Notes: a model not told the origin generated them from the sequence alone. A stretch of DNA of 64,000 nt from Pilasporangium apinafurcum (GCA_001600495.1 BCKE01000005.1:410507-474506), one strand, 5' to 3'. Positions 1-10,451 are shown, counted from the stretch's first letter. Numbers and translations: made by a program.

Positions 1-297
1 CACAATGGCCACGTACAAGAAAACTAGAAGAACCGGTAAGGGTATAATCCGCTGGCAGTGATTGTTTGCCATTATGGTCACCCACCGAGCAATTCTATAA
101 AAGCGGCAACACTTTAGTCAATGATCATTGAAGGCAGGTCAAAAATCATTGTCTTGATATGGTTTGTCTTCTTATCTGGGAGTCCACGGCGTCGTGGATA
201 TACAGAAATAAGATACTTGAACTATTGAATACAGAGTCGGAAGGAGCAACACTCCATCTATCGAAAAGACAACCTGTAGGATAGCATAAGATAACTA

Positions 298-1719
298 CTA
301 CGCACAGAAATCGACAGTAAACGGATCACCGGCTTGATCTATTGTGGATTTGATGGCTTGATACGCCATGAAGATCGCGCCGAGTGTCGTCGACAGAGCG
401 ATGCAAAACACGACAATCGACTCGCGTCGGGTACGACGAATATAATTGCCGATGTAAAACTGCGAAAGCAGCGTCACGACGAATGCAATTACCGAGATCA
501 CGAGCGCCCAGTCCCACTTGATCATCTCAAACACAGCGTACTTCGTGGCTGCGGCCACTGATCCGTAGAGAATCATCAATGCAGTCGTCGCTGCTGCCAC
601 TTGAGGAATGACTCCAATCTCGATCATCATGGGACCAGTGATGATTCCTCCCCCGATGCCGAAAAGCCCAGCGACGACACCAGCGACGACACAGATGAGT
701 GGAAACCAGATCACAGTTTTCCGATTCCATTGCACGTCGCCTGGTGCAAAAGGGTAATTGACAGCTTGCTTAGTGGCGTACGACTTGGTCATGTAGATGA
801 CAAAGAAGACTGAAAAACCAATGACCCATGGAATTTCGCCGATCATTAGCACCCAGTACGTGACGCTTCCGCATGTCTCGGCTGCCTGACCAATCGTGGC
901 AGCGAGGATGCCTAAGTAACAGAACGCGATGACGCTGTGCTTGAACCACGAGAAGTGTTTTTCCGTCTCCAGAATCGTGTCCAATTTCGATACGGTCTTG
1001 TATAAATCAGTCTCTTCAAGTCTATCACCGTCCACTTCCCTCTCACACTCAAAAACAGCTGCAACAACCGGAGAAGAAGCGATGGGTGTTTTGACTTCGG
1101 TGAATGGTGTTGGACTCGTCGCTATTTCCAGACTGATGGCATTTTCCGACTCAGCTTTACGGGCAGCGACCTCTTTTTTGTGGAGCTGCATGGCTTTATG
1201 CATCGTCTTGATCGCCCCGGCGATCAGCAACACTACAAAGAGCAGCGAAATGATATATGCAGGTAACAACTTGGAAAGTATAGCTCCAATCACTGCACCA
1301 CCGACCACTGGAGGAATCATGCCTAGCATCAAATCCGGATCGATCAGCGGTCGATCAACAAGTTCATGCAGTGGATGGCGCTTTTGCATGTTGACAATCG
1401 CGTTAGCGATGGCACCGCCCATAACGACGACATTTGAAGCCGCCGTGGCGTGTTTGATATCGAAATTCATCAGTAATATCAACACGGGTACACAGATTGA
1501 ACCACCACCGACGCCTCCCGCAGATGCCAGCGCCATGCCGATACCGATGATGAAGATCCCGACAATCCCCGCGGCATCGATGGATGAGAGTGGCGTGATG
1601 TCTTCGCCGCTGTCTTCACTATCTGTGACTGCCAAGACAACATAGTTGCGACTAAATACCAGGGAAATCATGAGGAAACCCACATACAAGATCGCTGATC
1701 GTGCGTGAAACGTCGCCAT
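298..1719 (-). CDS. TauE/SafE (TSUP) family membrane transporter
   Basis: Single-exon gene of 473 residues. It resembles the TauE/SafE (TSUP) family, which moves sulfite, sulfoacetate or other small organic anions across membranes; the substrate cannot be told here. The start is ATG at 1719: the frame is open to 1761 but only through a GTG, and the ATG start gives a clean hydrophobic signal peptide (about residues 1-31). Two homologous halves are visible. Half one (about 40-190) carries the Gly-rich GGVGGGSICVPVL followed by an alanine-rich helix. Half two (about 260-465) carries GLFGIGGGIITGPMM. Both are the pseudo-repeat hallmark of the family. A polar loop of roughly 70 residues, rich in Glu, Lys and Ser, separates the halves. 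A signal peptide plus a duplicated core is the layout of plant and protist members. Membrane identity is inferred, not shown. Confidence 0.85.
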   Translation of the reverse strand: MATFHARSAILYVGFLMISLVFSRNYVVLAVTDSEDSGEDITPLSSIDAAGIVGIFIIGIGMALASAGGVGGGSICVPVLILLMNFDIKHATAASNVVVMGGAIANAIVNMQKRHPLHELVDRPLIDPDLMLGMIPPVVGGAVIGAILSKLLPAYIISLLFVVLLIAGAIKTMHKAMQLHKKEVAARKAESENAISLEIATSPTPFTEVKTPIASSPVVAAVFECEREVDGDRLEETDLYKTVSKLDTILETEKHFSWFKHSVIAFCYLGILAATIGQAAETCGSVTYWVLMIGEIPWVIGFSVFFVIYMTKSYATKQAVNYPFAPGDVQWNRKTVIWFPLICVVAGVVAGLFGIGGGIITGPMMIEIGVIPQVAAATTALMILYGSVAAATKYAVFEMIKWDWALVISVIAFVVTLLSQFYIGNYIRRTRRESIVVFCIALSTTLGAIFMAYQAIKSTIDQAGDPFTVDFCA

Positions 1720-3108
1720 TGTGTTTAAGTAGTTGAAAAAGTTGTGAAATGATAGATGCACCTGCTAAAATCTAAAGGAGGAGCTCCACACAATCGACCA
1801 TGTAGTGGTATTTTGATTTTGCAATATGTTTGCACCATTTACGTCCACGATGATTGATGATGGTGATGGGAGGGAGAAACACTCAACAGGAGCAGGCATC
1901 AGGAGAAAAACGATATGGTGCTGTGTCTATATCAAATATCAAAACTGATAATTGCAGCAGTTGATGGGCTGTTTATTTATCCGATACGTCCATTTTTCAC
2001 GATAGCTTCGTATTGCGATGGTCTTCCATTTCAGAAATTTACGATTGAGAAGGAAATGCATTGTCATTGTGCTCAGTGTCGGTTTAGCTCGTTGCATTGA
2101 CCGATGCACACGGTGCATTTTCGCGATTGCCAACCCATTAAACGAAGATTCGTAGCGTTTGCAATTGACCCAACATTACATTGACATTGGCGTGTGGCGT
2201 GGTGGTTTTGTCTCAGCAAGGATGCATGGGTTGGGTTGTCCCACGTGGTAGATCCAAATATTCCATTCCATTAGTTCTAACGCGCTATGGCATTCCCTAA
2301 GCTGGATCGCAAAAGACGATAAGTGGTGACTCTGTCCTCTACACATATGTCACAGTGTACGGCTGTGTTGCGCCATCAAAACATCTCCAGGAATGGGTTG
2401 AATTCAAGCACTAGCCCCGAATTCCATACAACTACGTGGATGACTGCAAACTAGCGATCGCTGACGCCTCAGCATACAGCATCATCAGCGTCGTTATAGA
2501 TATCATTTCAGATACATCATCCATTTCGATTATCAACAGGCTAATAGTGATGTCACCACTAATATTAATAGTGTCTTTAGCCAGCAAATTTTAAGAGGAA
2601 TGCACTGATAACAGTGGCGTTGATGATTGTGAGGTTATGATAAAGGCTAGCCACCGACACTACATCAATACATAAGAATGCAACCGCAAATACGTCGACC
2701 GCATCGATCGGTTGAGAACAGCGGACTGAACGGCGGGAGATGTGTAAATCTTTTTTGCCTTCTTGGTTGTCTACTACAAGGACAGTGACGATAGAAAGCA
2801 CCAAAGGATACCAGCAACACGACATGCATGGATCCAGTCAATTGCCCATCTCACTAGTCGCATTGTGACACATAAATGAACGAGAATACCAGACGAAACA
2901 AAAGTATCACCGCTTCTCTGGTAGAATCAGATCTGATTCCTGTGTTTTTGATGAGCTAGTGGGTATTAGTTTTGGTGGTGACGACGGAAGACCCAAAGCG
3001 AGGAGGTGCGCAAGTATTGCATGGATCGCTCTCCTCTCTTCTATCGAATAATTCTTGCTGCTTACGCGATAACTAAGCAAACACATCTGATTTGTAGCAT
3101 AAGACGCC
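1720..3108. other. Intergenic, no supported gene
   Basis: Between the divergent transporter and ELP3. Several open frames of 60-80 codons occur on both strands, but none has a family signature, a convincing start or splice partners. Both promoters should lie here. No repeat or RNA gene was recognised. Confidence 0.6.
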
Positions 3109-4885
3109 ATGAGTGACCATGATACAGGCTATGTGCACGCGATCGCAGGTATCGTCGATGAGCTGATCGCCGCCTACGAAGCTCAGGAACCAGTCAACAT
3201 GACGCGGCTAAAGAACGACGTCGCTAAGAAGTACAAACTGCCGTCCATGCCGAAGGTAGCGGATTACTGATTTTCAGTGCTGATATTGGGAGAATGAGTG
3301 CTTAAATAGTTATTCTATGCTGTGTAAATCAGCTGGTGGATATCATCTCAGCAGTGCCGGAAGATTACAAAGAGAAGTTGCTGCCGTTCCTCAAGGCAAA
3401 ACCTGTGCGAACGGCGTCAGGCATTGCTGTTGTGGTGGGTTGTATTGACTGGATATCCGGTATTCTATGTAGATATTATGTGCTAAAGACTTTTGTTTTC
3501 TGTATGATTTTTAGGCTGTGATGTGCAAGCCGCATCGTTGTCCGCACATCGCCATGACGGGCAACATTTGCGTCTACTGTCCTGGTGGCCCCGATTCAGA
3601 TTTCGAGTACTCAACGCAGGCGTACACGGGCTACGAACCTACGAGTATGCGTGCGATCCGTGCGCGGTACAATCCGTACTTGCAAACCAAGAACCGCGTC
3701 GACCAGCTCAAGCGATTGGGCCATTCTGTCGACAAAGTCGAGTTCATCGTCATGGGTGGCACGTTCCTCTCATTGGACAAAGACTATCGTGATTATTTTA
3801 TTCGCAATTTGCATGATGCATTATCAGGCCATTCATCTTCTAGTGTCGAAGAAGCAATACGGTACTCGGAACAAAGTTTGACGAAATGTACAGCGATTAC
3901 GATTGAAACCAGGCCAGATTATTGCCTCAAGCCCCACTTGAACGATATGCTCGCGTATGGATGCACCCGTATTGAGATTGGTGTCCAAAGTATCTACGAA
4001 GATGTTGCACGCGATACCAATCGCGGTCATACAGTCGCGGCAGTCTGCCATTCCTTTCAACTGGCCAAGGACTGTGGCTACAAGATTGTCGCGCACATGA
4101 TGCCGGATCTGCCCAACATGGGTATGGAACGAGATTTGGAAGGGTTTAAGGAGTATTTTGAAAATCCAGCATTCCGAACGGACGGATTGAAAATCTATCC
4201 GACACTTGTGATCCGAGGTACGGGATTGTACGAGTTGTGGAAGACGGGCAAATATAAAAACTATTCTCCTGATGACCTCGTCGATCTGATGGCGAAACTG
4301 CTCGCAATGGTGCCACCATGGACGCGTGTCTACCGCATCCAACGCGATATTCCCATGCCCCTGGTCACGTCAGGTGTGGAGCATGGTAATCTACGAGAAC
4401 TTGCACTTGCGCGTATGAAAGATCTGGGCTTGGTCTGCAACGATGTGCGCACCCGTGAGGTGGGTATCAAGAGTATTCACGACCAGATGATCCCAGACCA
4501 AGTGGAGCTTGTACGACGAGATTACATGGCCAATGGCGGGTGGGAGACTTTTCTTTCCTACGAGGATCCACAGCAAAACATCCTGATTGGTCTATTGCGG
4601 TTGCGTAAAGCCAGCCCTGAAGCGTTCCGCTCGGAAATTCCGCCTGGGTGTTCAGTTGTTCGGGAATTGCACGTGTATGGCTCCTCGGTACCAATTCATT
4701 CGCGAGATCCGACCAAGTTCCAGCACCAAGGCTTTGGCACGCTACTCATGGAAGAAGCAGAGCGAATTGCTGTGGAAGAGCACGAGTCGGATAAAATCGT
4801 CGTCATCTCGGGTGTTGGCACAAGAAATTACTACCGGAAGCTCGGGTATGAGCTAGATGGACCGTACATGTCCAAGTATTTATGA
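3109..4885 (+). CDS. ELP3: Elongator complex protein 3, tRNA acetyltransferase
   Basis: Catalytic subunit of Elongator, which makes the cm5U-type modification of wobble uridine in cytosolic tRNAs. Three exons: 3109-3255, 3333-3434 and 3515-4885, with GT-AG introns of 77 and 80 nt, giving 539 residues (human ELP3 has 547). Exon 1 encodes the tRNA-binding N-terminus. The radical SAM cysteines are C92, C102 and C105 within [15 protein letters not shown]. The GNAT acetyltransferase half ends the protein, with the acetyl-CoA loop [16 protein letters not shown] and the conserved [13 protein letters not shown]. Near-continuous identity to animal ELP3 through both domains makes the call secure. The start is ATG at 3109, just downstream of an AG-rich leader. 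The gene is complete, with no missing key residue. Confidence 0.97.
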
Positions 4886-5192
4886 TTTTCGTTTTTGGGA
4901 GGATCTGAGACGGACTGGAAAAACAGCAACTACTGAAGGATTTAAATCCATCAAAATTTGGTGTGTTTAATTGTGCAACAACGCCCTTGTGTCATCTTTT
5001 TCGTTAATACCGGTAAGAATTACCATTACACAACATTGTTTTTATGAAAGCATTGCTTACTTTGTCCCACAGTCGTGCCTCTATTATTGAGATGACACCG
5101 TTGATCATCAAGCTTTCACCAACTGTAGCTAACTATGGTTTGATATATTCCCTTATCACTGATTTCTAACCTTCATCAATCAGCCAAGAGCG
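4886..5192. other. 3' flank of ELP3, no gene
   Basis: AT-rich sequence after the ELP3 stop, presumably its 3' UTR and terminator region. No coding or structured element was recognised before the ankyrin relic begins. Confidence 0.5.
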
Positions 5193-5650
5193 ATGTGGGA
5201 TTTATTTGCGATTGTGGAGGTATTACGGCGAGGAGAGGATATCCTGACAGCCTATCCCCACATACTCAAACTGATTGATGACTATCTAGACTGCTCAGGG
5301 AGCTGGAATGCTGTTAACGCTATGTAGTGTCGGAATTTCTTTCGAATCTGGAGGTTAAACGAATGCTAGAGCTAGGGTATGAATTCCCAGCTCGTTCAAT
5401 GGTGCGGTAGCATTATCAAAAGAACATCGAGATCTCCGTATGGTACAATGGCTGTAAAAGTACCGCCGAATGGAAAGTGTACAGCACAGGTTCTATACGA
5501 TAATATTGTCGGTGAGGAAATGATGGCACCCTTCACAAACTAGCTAATGCCATGGAGTGAGAAGACGTTTGAACGTGAACTGCGTTGGCATCAGAGCGTG
5601 ATGGAGTGCTACAGGATACGTTGGACTCTTCTAGTGGTCTGGCGTAGTTG
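5193..5650 (+). pseudogene. Decayed 5' half of an ankyrin-family gene
   Basis: Translation from ATG 5193 reads AMWDLFAIVEVLRRGED then AYPHILKLIDDYLDCSGSW before an early stop. This matches the N-terminal block of the three intact ankyrin paralogues in this window: AVVLR, then LPHV, then I-DY-D-S--W. Further pieces follow in disturbed frames: a stretch ending in DLRMVQWL, matching the first ankyrin-like helix pair (HLDVAQWL), and a FERELRWHQS piece, matching the EMKQWQHKHG linker. The order is the same as in the intact genes. The 28-residue repeat half is absent. Several in-frame stops and at least one frame change are present, so it is not functional as a protein. It is a host gene relic, not a mobile element. 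Confidence 0.65.
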
Positions 5651-6359
5651 TGCTGATATAATTGGTGTCAGAAGAGATGAATATTTTTCGATCAGAGCAA
5701 ACACTCTCGACTGATTAGTTAAACGAAAAGCGACCCAACATTACTATCACGATTCATGAACTCGCTAGAACAAAGCGACAATGCAATGGACACAAAATCC
5801 AGCAGAAAGACAGCGCTAACCGTTTCATCTCAGTCAAATCTGGTCGTGTTTGTAGATTACAAGGACGAAAGTGCATTCAAATGCTTTGGCACAGCATCAG
5901 TTGCCTGAAACGTAGACGTATGGTGAAAATAATCGTTTCTAGCGACACAGCTTCCTGCATCTAGAGAAATTTACATGCTGTGTGTCTCAATCTCGACCAA
6001 GAAGCAATGGTGGCTGCAACTATTCACCCGAAGACCCAATAACACACGTTGGACATTGCTTACAAACATCAAATGACTACAAGTCGCATGTTTGATGAGG
6101 CGCACACCATAGTTTGACCATGTTTACACACGTCACATATTCCTGCGACACGGCATGCCTTGTTTCGAGGATATCGGTGTGACGCTTCTCATTGCGATAT
6201 TCCAGCCACATTTTTTTCTCCTGCGAAAAGGGGGTGAGCAGCTCTGAAGGCTGCCTTCCGCCGTACCACTTCATCAATTAAGCAATTTGCGCTGCAATCA
6301 AGAAGACACAGAAGACACATCTTTAAAGAAAGCGAAGGACAAAGACCAACAGTATCACA
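5651..6359. other. Intergenic, no supported gene
   Basis: Between the ankyrin relic and the Cys-rich mini-gene. No open frame with recognisable features. A few short reverse-strand frames exist but carry no signature. The last 60 bases, AG-rich, probably form the leader of the mini-gene. Confidence 0.5.
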
Positions 6360-6617
6360 ATGTGTTTTGAAGACGATCTCTGCTGCGACGACCTCTCGAG
6401 TTGCCTCTGCGGTTCCTGCTGTGCGTTATGCTGTCTAAATGCCACCAACAGTAACGACCGCGTCCGTCGACACCAAGGCATGTACTATTCCCCACGAGGA
6501 CCAGTATATGCTCAGCCAGTCGTCGTCACACAGGTTCCGCAGCATCATCGCGGGCCATACGTAGTAACAGGCAACGGTGGTCCTCAATATGGAAACGGCT
6601 ACTATGGGCGTTGGTAA
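6360..6617 (+). CDS. Small N-terminal Cys-rich, Pro/Gly/Tyr-rich protein
   Basis: An 85-residue protein with an ATG start at 6360. The first 28 residues are packed with cysteine (CFEDDLCCDD, then SCLCGSCCALCC), ten Cys in all. The C-terminal half is Pro, Gly and Tyr rich with YAQPVVVTQVP and ends GNGYYGRW. No signal peptide. Cysteine clusters at an end of a small soluble protein are typical of S-acylated peripheral membrane proteins. It superficially recalls the CYSTM class, but the cysteines are at the N- rather than the C-terminus. The function is not known to me. Support comes from the strong non-random composition and a clean single exon; an expressed transcript has not been shown. Confidence 0.55.
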   Translation: MCFEDDLCCDDLSSCLCGSCCALCCLNATNSNDRVRRHQGMYYSPRGPVYAQPVVVTQVPQHHRGPYVVTGNGGPQYGNGYYGRW

Positions 6618-6904
6618 ATAGGAAGACACCAGTGCAAATGCACACTTAAATAGTTTTGAAGCTTTATCAATATAAGCAAAATTATGAAAGTAATAGAGAG
6701 CCAGCATTAGTTTTGAATTACAACATTCACAGGTCATTGACTACGTAGACTGGCAATTCTATCGACTTGGTCCACAAAAATCGCGGCCATGATCTGACAC
6801 GGATAGGTTATCAGTATTGTATTGAGTTGATGCTGTCTTGAGCGCAGTTTCTAGAATTGCAGAAGTCAGAGTCTGACTTGGACTGGGAAGAGCACACCAG
6901 CAGT

Positions 6905-6984
6905 TATTACAAAGGTAACCGAGAATGTCACTCTTTTGCCATGACATAAATCCTACTGTGACATTCTCGATGTCCTTGGTAATA
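6905..6984. mobile_element. 80-bp MITE with 27-bp terminal inverted repeats
   Basis: The ends are inverted copies: 6905-6931 matches the reverse complement of 6958-6984 at 23 of 27 positions, including a perfect inner block CGAGAATGTCAC. The spacer is 26 bp. TA lies at both outer ends, as expected for Tc1/mariner-type target sites. The same inner block occurs at the left end of the element at 8401-8904, and the bases just right of this MITE (TAATACGGAGGC) recur at that element's left end. I read it as a non-autonomous relative of the same family. Confidence 0.65.
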
Positions 6985-7156
6985 ATACGGAGGCACGATA
7001 CGAAAAAGCTCGGATGTTGATTGTTTAGTAATGAGAAACGAGCGATAGTTTACGACAATGCTGCATCCTGCCCATGCGCTCATGAAATTCATTCATAGCG
7101 CGATGGTATTGGAGATGGCTAATCCAAGCGTGCAAGCAACAGTCGGTACCGATAAT
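6985..7156. other. Intergenic
   Basis: Short spacer between the MITE and the 3' end of the secreted-protein relic. Nothing is recognised here apart from the flank shared with the 8401 element. Confidence 0.5.
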
Positions 7157-7593
7157 TTAGCAATAGAAGAGATCGTCAAAGGGAATGCCAAGTCCACAGC
7201 CACCTCCATACACTTCAGCACCATAGGCATTCCAGTAACCGAGTGGGTAACCCCATTCTCCCCAGCCATCGTAAGTAATCCGAAGCGGTATGGTCCGAAT
7301 CCACTTCAGCCTCCCCAACCGCCTCATCATTCCTTTTTGTCATCGGATTGTGCGCCGCGAAGATCCACTTCCTTCTTATCGGTTTGTTGTTGTTGTGGTA
7401 GTTCTAGGATATACTCGGCACTATTAGTGGGCATGATTTCCTTGGGAAGTTCAAGTCCCTTGATCGCTTGTAGCGCTTCCTGTGACGAGATGACGGATGA
7501 TGGATTGGCTGGAGCAGCAACGTCATCGCTGACTGTAACATTGGTGGATACCACACCAGTAGTGATAGCGACAATGAAGGTAATGAACTTCAT
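7157..7593 (-). pseudogene. Secreted Gly/Tyr-rich small protein gene, apparently broken
   Basis: The ATG at 7593 opens 88 codons: a signal peptide (MKFITFIVAITTGVVS), then a polar segment with two DDKK/TDKK clusters, ending in a stop at 7327-7329. Beyond the stop the sequence still encodes the glycine/tyrosine-rich tail expected of such small secreted proteins, but in scattered frames: GGWGG, then SGFGPYRFG, then TYDGWGEWGYPLGYWNAYG and VYGGGCGLGIPF up to a stop at 7157. No GT-AG intron that I can see joins these pieces, so I call it a pseudogene; an unrecognised intron remains possible. A functional 88-residue secreted peptide ending at 7327 is the alternative. The role of the parent is unknown. 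Confidence 0.5.
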
Positions 7594-8276
7594 GATGTTG
7601 TTGTGGTTTGTGAAGTTGAAAGCAAGTAGCGTTATGTTGGTTTAGAGAGCAGTGGTGGTCGGTGGATTGTTATGAAATTCTGTCGTTGTCACTAGGGAGT
7701 TGTGATTGGGATGTTTCTAGACGAGAATGCATAGTGGATTTCGTGAAAAATGATCGATTTTCGTTGATTTGGAAGCGATGGCTGCTAGTTGTTGTACTTG
7801 TGTGTGATTGACGGATGTCGAATGTCGAATATTATGTTACATCTTGGATACCGGATGACATCAAGTTGATTGTTCTTTCTGTGTTGAATGATGATGACGA
7901 TGGTGATGGCGTCCGTCGTGTATTCGGCCGCGTTTGTTTTCGTTCCATCCCATTCGAGTGACGGAAGTAAGGCAGATGTGGCGATGACGGTGTTGGTTGA
8001 AGGTCGATATGTGATATGTGACTCGTCTTGGTTGTTGTTGGAGAATTGAATGTTTTGATGATGAATGAAGATGGTGGCGGTTCGAATACTAGACATTGAT
8101 TATTCTAGACACTACTACATCTTTTTTTGTGTTTGCAAAAGTATTTGCTGTAGGAAATGTAACTAAAGACTTTTCACATTTCTTTGAACATAAATTCAAT
8201 TCTCTACGCCGTGCATTATACTTATCTCGATTTTTGTTTCCATCGCAATAACGCATATGATTGTTGATGGTAAGAT
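7594..8276. other. Intergenic, low-complexity
   Basis: Upstream flank of the secreted-protein relic. T- and GATG-rich low-complexity sequence keeps long reverse frames open (about 100 codons near 7785-8096), but they are Ile/Asn/Thr-biased and have no domain. No gene is supported. Confidence 0.5.
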
Positions 8277-8396
8277 GAAGTAAGAGTTGGCGAAGATACA
8301 AATACGTGTCTTCGCCATTGAAGTAAGAGTTGACAAAGATACATGTTTGTATCTTGTCCTTTGAAGTAAGCTGTACATAAAGATACAAAAGTAAAG
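8277..8396. repeat. Tandem 43-bp repeats, each able to form a hairpin
   Basis: Two full 43-bp copies (8277-8319 and 8320-8362) and a partial third (8363 to about 8396), each starting GAAGTAAG. Copy one contains GGCGAAGA then TCTTCGCC, a perfect 8-bp stem. Copy two contains AAGATACA then TGTATCTT, flanked by GAC and GTC. The arms differ between copies, yet both still pair, with one bulged base in copy two. The array lies directly left of the transposon remnant starting at about 8401. Confidence 0.7.
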
Positions 8397-8400
8397 CTAT

Positions 8401-8904
8401 TATTTAATACGGAGGCCACCGAGAATGTCACCCTTATCCATAAAAATATATAGTCATGAAATCAATTGCTGAACGACAAATTTGTTTTCGTCTTTGGACC
8501 CAAGGGTTCACCCTCAACAAGATCGCTGAGATTCTTGATATCTGCAAACACCTGACGTACACTAGATGGTCTCAAACAATGTATTCACACCATCTATTTG
8601 CAAGAAAATGTTTTCACAAACACTCGCAATTTAGTGAATTTGGTCTTCTGTAATGGACCAGCAAGCATACGATAGAATTTCATCATTCTCCAATCTACCG
8701 CTACGGAAAGTATGATGCCGTCACGCGGAGCAAAGCGTACGGACCCGCCAGACAAGAAGAAGATCCTCAGAGTTTTGTAGAGCTAGAGCATAGGATAAAA
8801 AAATAAGTGCCGTTTAGTGCCATAGGTTGCTAGGCGATAGCTGAACTCCATTGTAGTCTCCAGTATTATTACCTAGGGTGACATTTTCGTTGCGCTTGGT
8901 AATA
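8401..8904 (+). mobile_element. Tc1/mariner-like DNA transposon remnant, about 500 bp
   Basis: The left end (8401-8433) and the reverse complement of the right end (8876-8904) share CGA-AATGTCACCC, the same terminal block as the 80-bp MITE at 6905. TA is present at both outer edges. Between them lies a short frame for a transposase-type helix-turn-helix. Further right, a stretch reading PARQEEDPQSFVELEHR ends at a stop near 8804 and could be a transposase tail. At 504 bp the element is too short for a full transposase, so it is an internally shortened, non-autonomous copy. Confidence 0.55.
8456..8653 (+). pseudogene. N-terminal helix-turn-helix fragment of a transposase
   Basis: A 65-codon frame from ATG 8456. 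Residues 4-30 (ERQICFRLWTQGFTLNKIAE, then ILDI) have the pattern of the N-terminal helix-turn-helix of Tc1/mariner-like transposases, which binds the terminal repeat. No DDE catalytic region follows, so this is a truncated remnant inside the element at 8401-8904. Confidence 0.5.
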
Positions 8905-9048
8905 AGAGATTCCGTGGTTAGCTTCCTGAATGGATAATTTACGATAACAACATACAATCGTATATTACGGTTATATAATAATCTCCTTGTGTGTAAAATA
9001 CGGTATTTTACTTACCAGGCTAAACATTCCTTATGATTTGAGTGATTG

Positions 9049-10451
9049 ATGCACAAGGAGATGGCGGACACATACGCCGATGACGACGATGCTGCGCATA
9101 TCGCAGCGCCCCTGCCGTCAATGGGGCTGTATCCAGACGCTATCGAAGATTCCTACGCAGCTGTATACGCGCTAGTGATTGTGGCGCCGCTGACCGCGCT
9201 CTTTGCGCAGTGGTTGCGCGGTCGCGGACTGAAAACCACCCAGAGTCAGGCTTTGCTGCTGTCATTTCTTTTCCCGGCACTGCTAATCGCTGGTCCACTC
9301 GTACGTTTATAGAGCATGTTATCTGTTGTATTAATGGGCGGTAGTATTTGTGGTCTAATGTAGTGGATATTGTTTTGATTGTAGTGGTATCAATGGATGT
9401 ATGGTGACCCGAATGTCTACCGGATGTTGCAGGTAAGATGCAGATGTCAATGCCAATGAATACAAATGGTTTGGCTGATGATTGTTGTAATGGGAAAATG
9501 AAACAAATTAGATGAATCGATTCGAGGGGCGGTACGTGTGGGCACAAAAGTACGCTTTTTGGAAGAATTTGTACCAAAAGGGCGAAATGCCGGTGCACAT
9601 CTGGCAGCAAATCGACACCGCGTACGACGTACGTTCAAATTACGATTGCTTTCCATATTGGTACTTAGTCGCTGAATGAGAGATTATTTGACCGCTTAAT
9701 GTCATTGCAGAACATTTATGATGAAAATGCCCGTGTGGGTTATGATTTCTGGGGGCCCTACCAAACCAAGATGAGCATCGGAGAGACACAATTCAACACC
9801 GGTCTTTTTTACGTGCTCTGGGCGGGAATCGTGTATGCTTGCTTTCCTCTTAAGTAAAACGCTCGAGATCGAATGAATGAGATGGTAATCATGTTTTCTA
9901 CCTGTTATCAACGTAGCTACTCAATTACATCACCCACTCCGGCTCAAGGTGCAAGTCAATATTCGTTTGCAGGGCTTGTGCTGGTGAGTGAAACTTGCTC
10001 TTCTTTTCAATCACATCCATGGCAAGTCATAAACTAAACTCCGTGGCATGGTGTGTGTGTTTATTTGCAGCTATTTTGTTTTGAAGTCGCCGTGAAACTG
10101 ATGCACTACGATCCGAAAATCGGATCAATGTTCCCGTACACGACACCTCGTGAGTTCGTGTTGTGGGGTCATCGGCTATTCCCGATATTTGTGTTTGGCG
10201 TGCTCTCGATCCAGAAAGTGTATTTCATTGACATGCAGCAGCATCGCATTCGACAACTTCGTCATATGCTGCAGAATAATAAGGTTTGGTTTGTGTGTTC
10301 GTCCCTTCACTTTGCAATCGCGACATGAATTAATAGGACTTGCCGGTTGTCATAGGAGACGAAGGAGGAACTTGGTCGAATTAAAGAAGCGCTGCTTCGC
10401 CAAGAGAAGGAAGATGAGGCGGATGAAAATTCTACCGAGGCAACGATGTAA
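9049..10451 (+). CDS. Multi-pass membrane protein of unknown function, seven exons
   Basis: Seven exons: 9049-9300, 9385-9432, 9512-9628, 9711-9853, 9917-9983, 10071-10283 and 10356-10451. All introns are GT-AG, 63-87 nt, and phases fit throughout, giving 311 residues. ATG 9049 is used; ATG 9061 is an in-frame alternative. About five hydrophobic segments are visible: YALVIVAPLTALFAQWL, LLLSFLFPALLIAGPLV, GLFYVLWAGIVYACF, FAGLVLLFCFEVAVKL and FPIFVFGVLSIQKVYF. Between segments two and three lies an aromatic, charged loop (RYVWAQKYAFWKNLYQKGE, then YDFWGPYQTKM). The C-terminus is a charged coiled coil (TKEELGRIKEALLRQEKEDE). I do not recognise the family. The precise splicing strongly supports a real, expressed gene. 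Confidence 0.8.

Noticed and set aside
1-60. ATG at about position 5 followed by a basic stretch and GTAAGG, considered as a first exon
   Set aside because: Only ten codons before the donor-like site, no identifiable protein, and the context to the left is not available.
929-1645. 238-codon plus-strand frame opposite the TSUP transporter
   Set aside because: It is the antisense shadow of the transporter; Ser/Thr/Pro-biased, no domain, and it would overlap a well-supported gene.
8075-8100. GGTTCGAATAC considered as a tRNA B-box
   Set aside because: No matching A-box, acceptor stem or anticodon arm around it.
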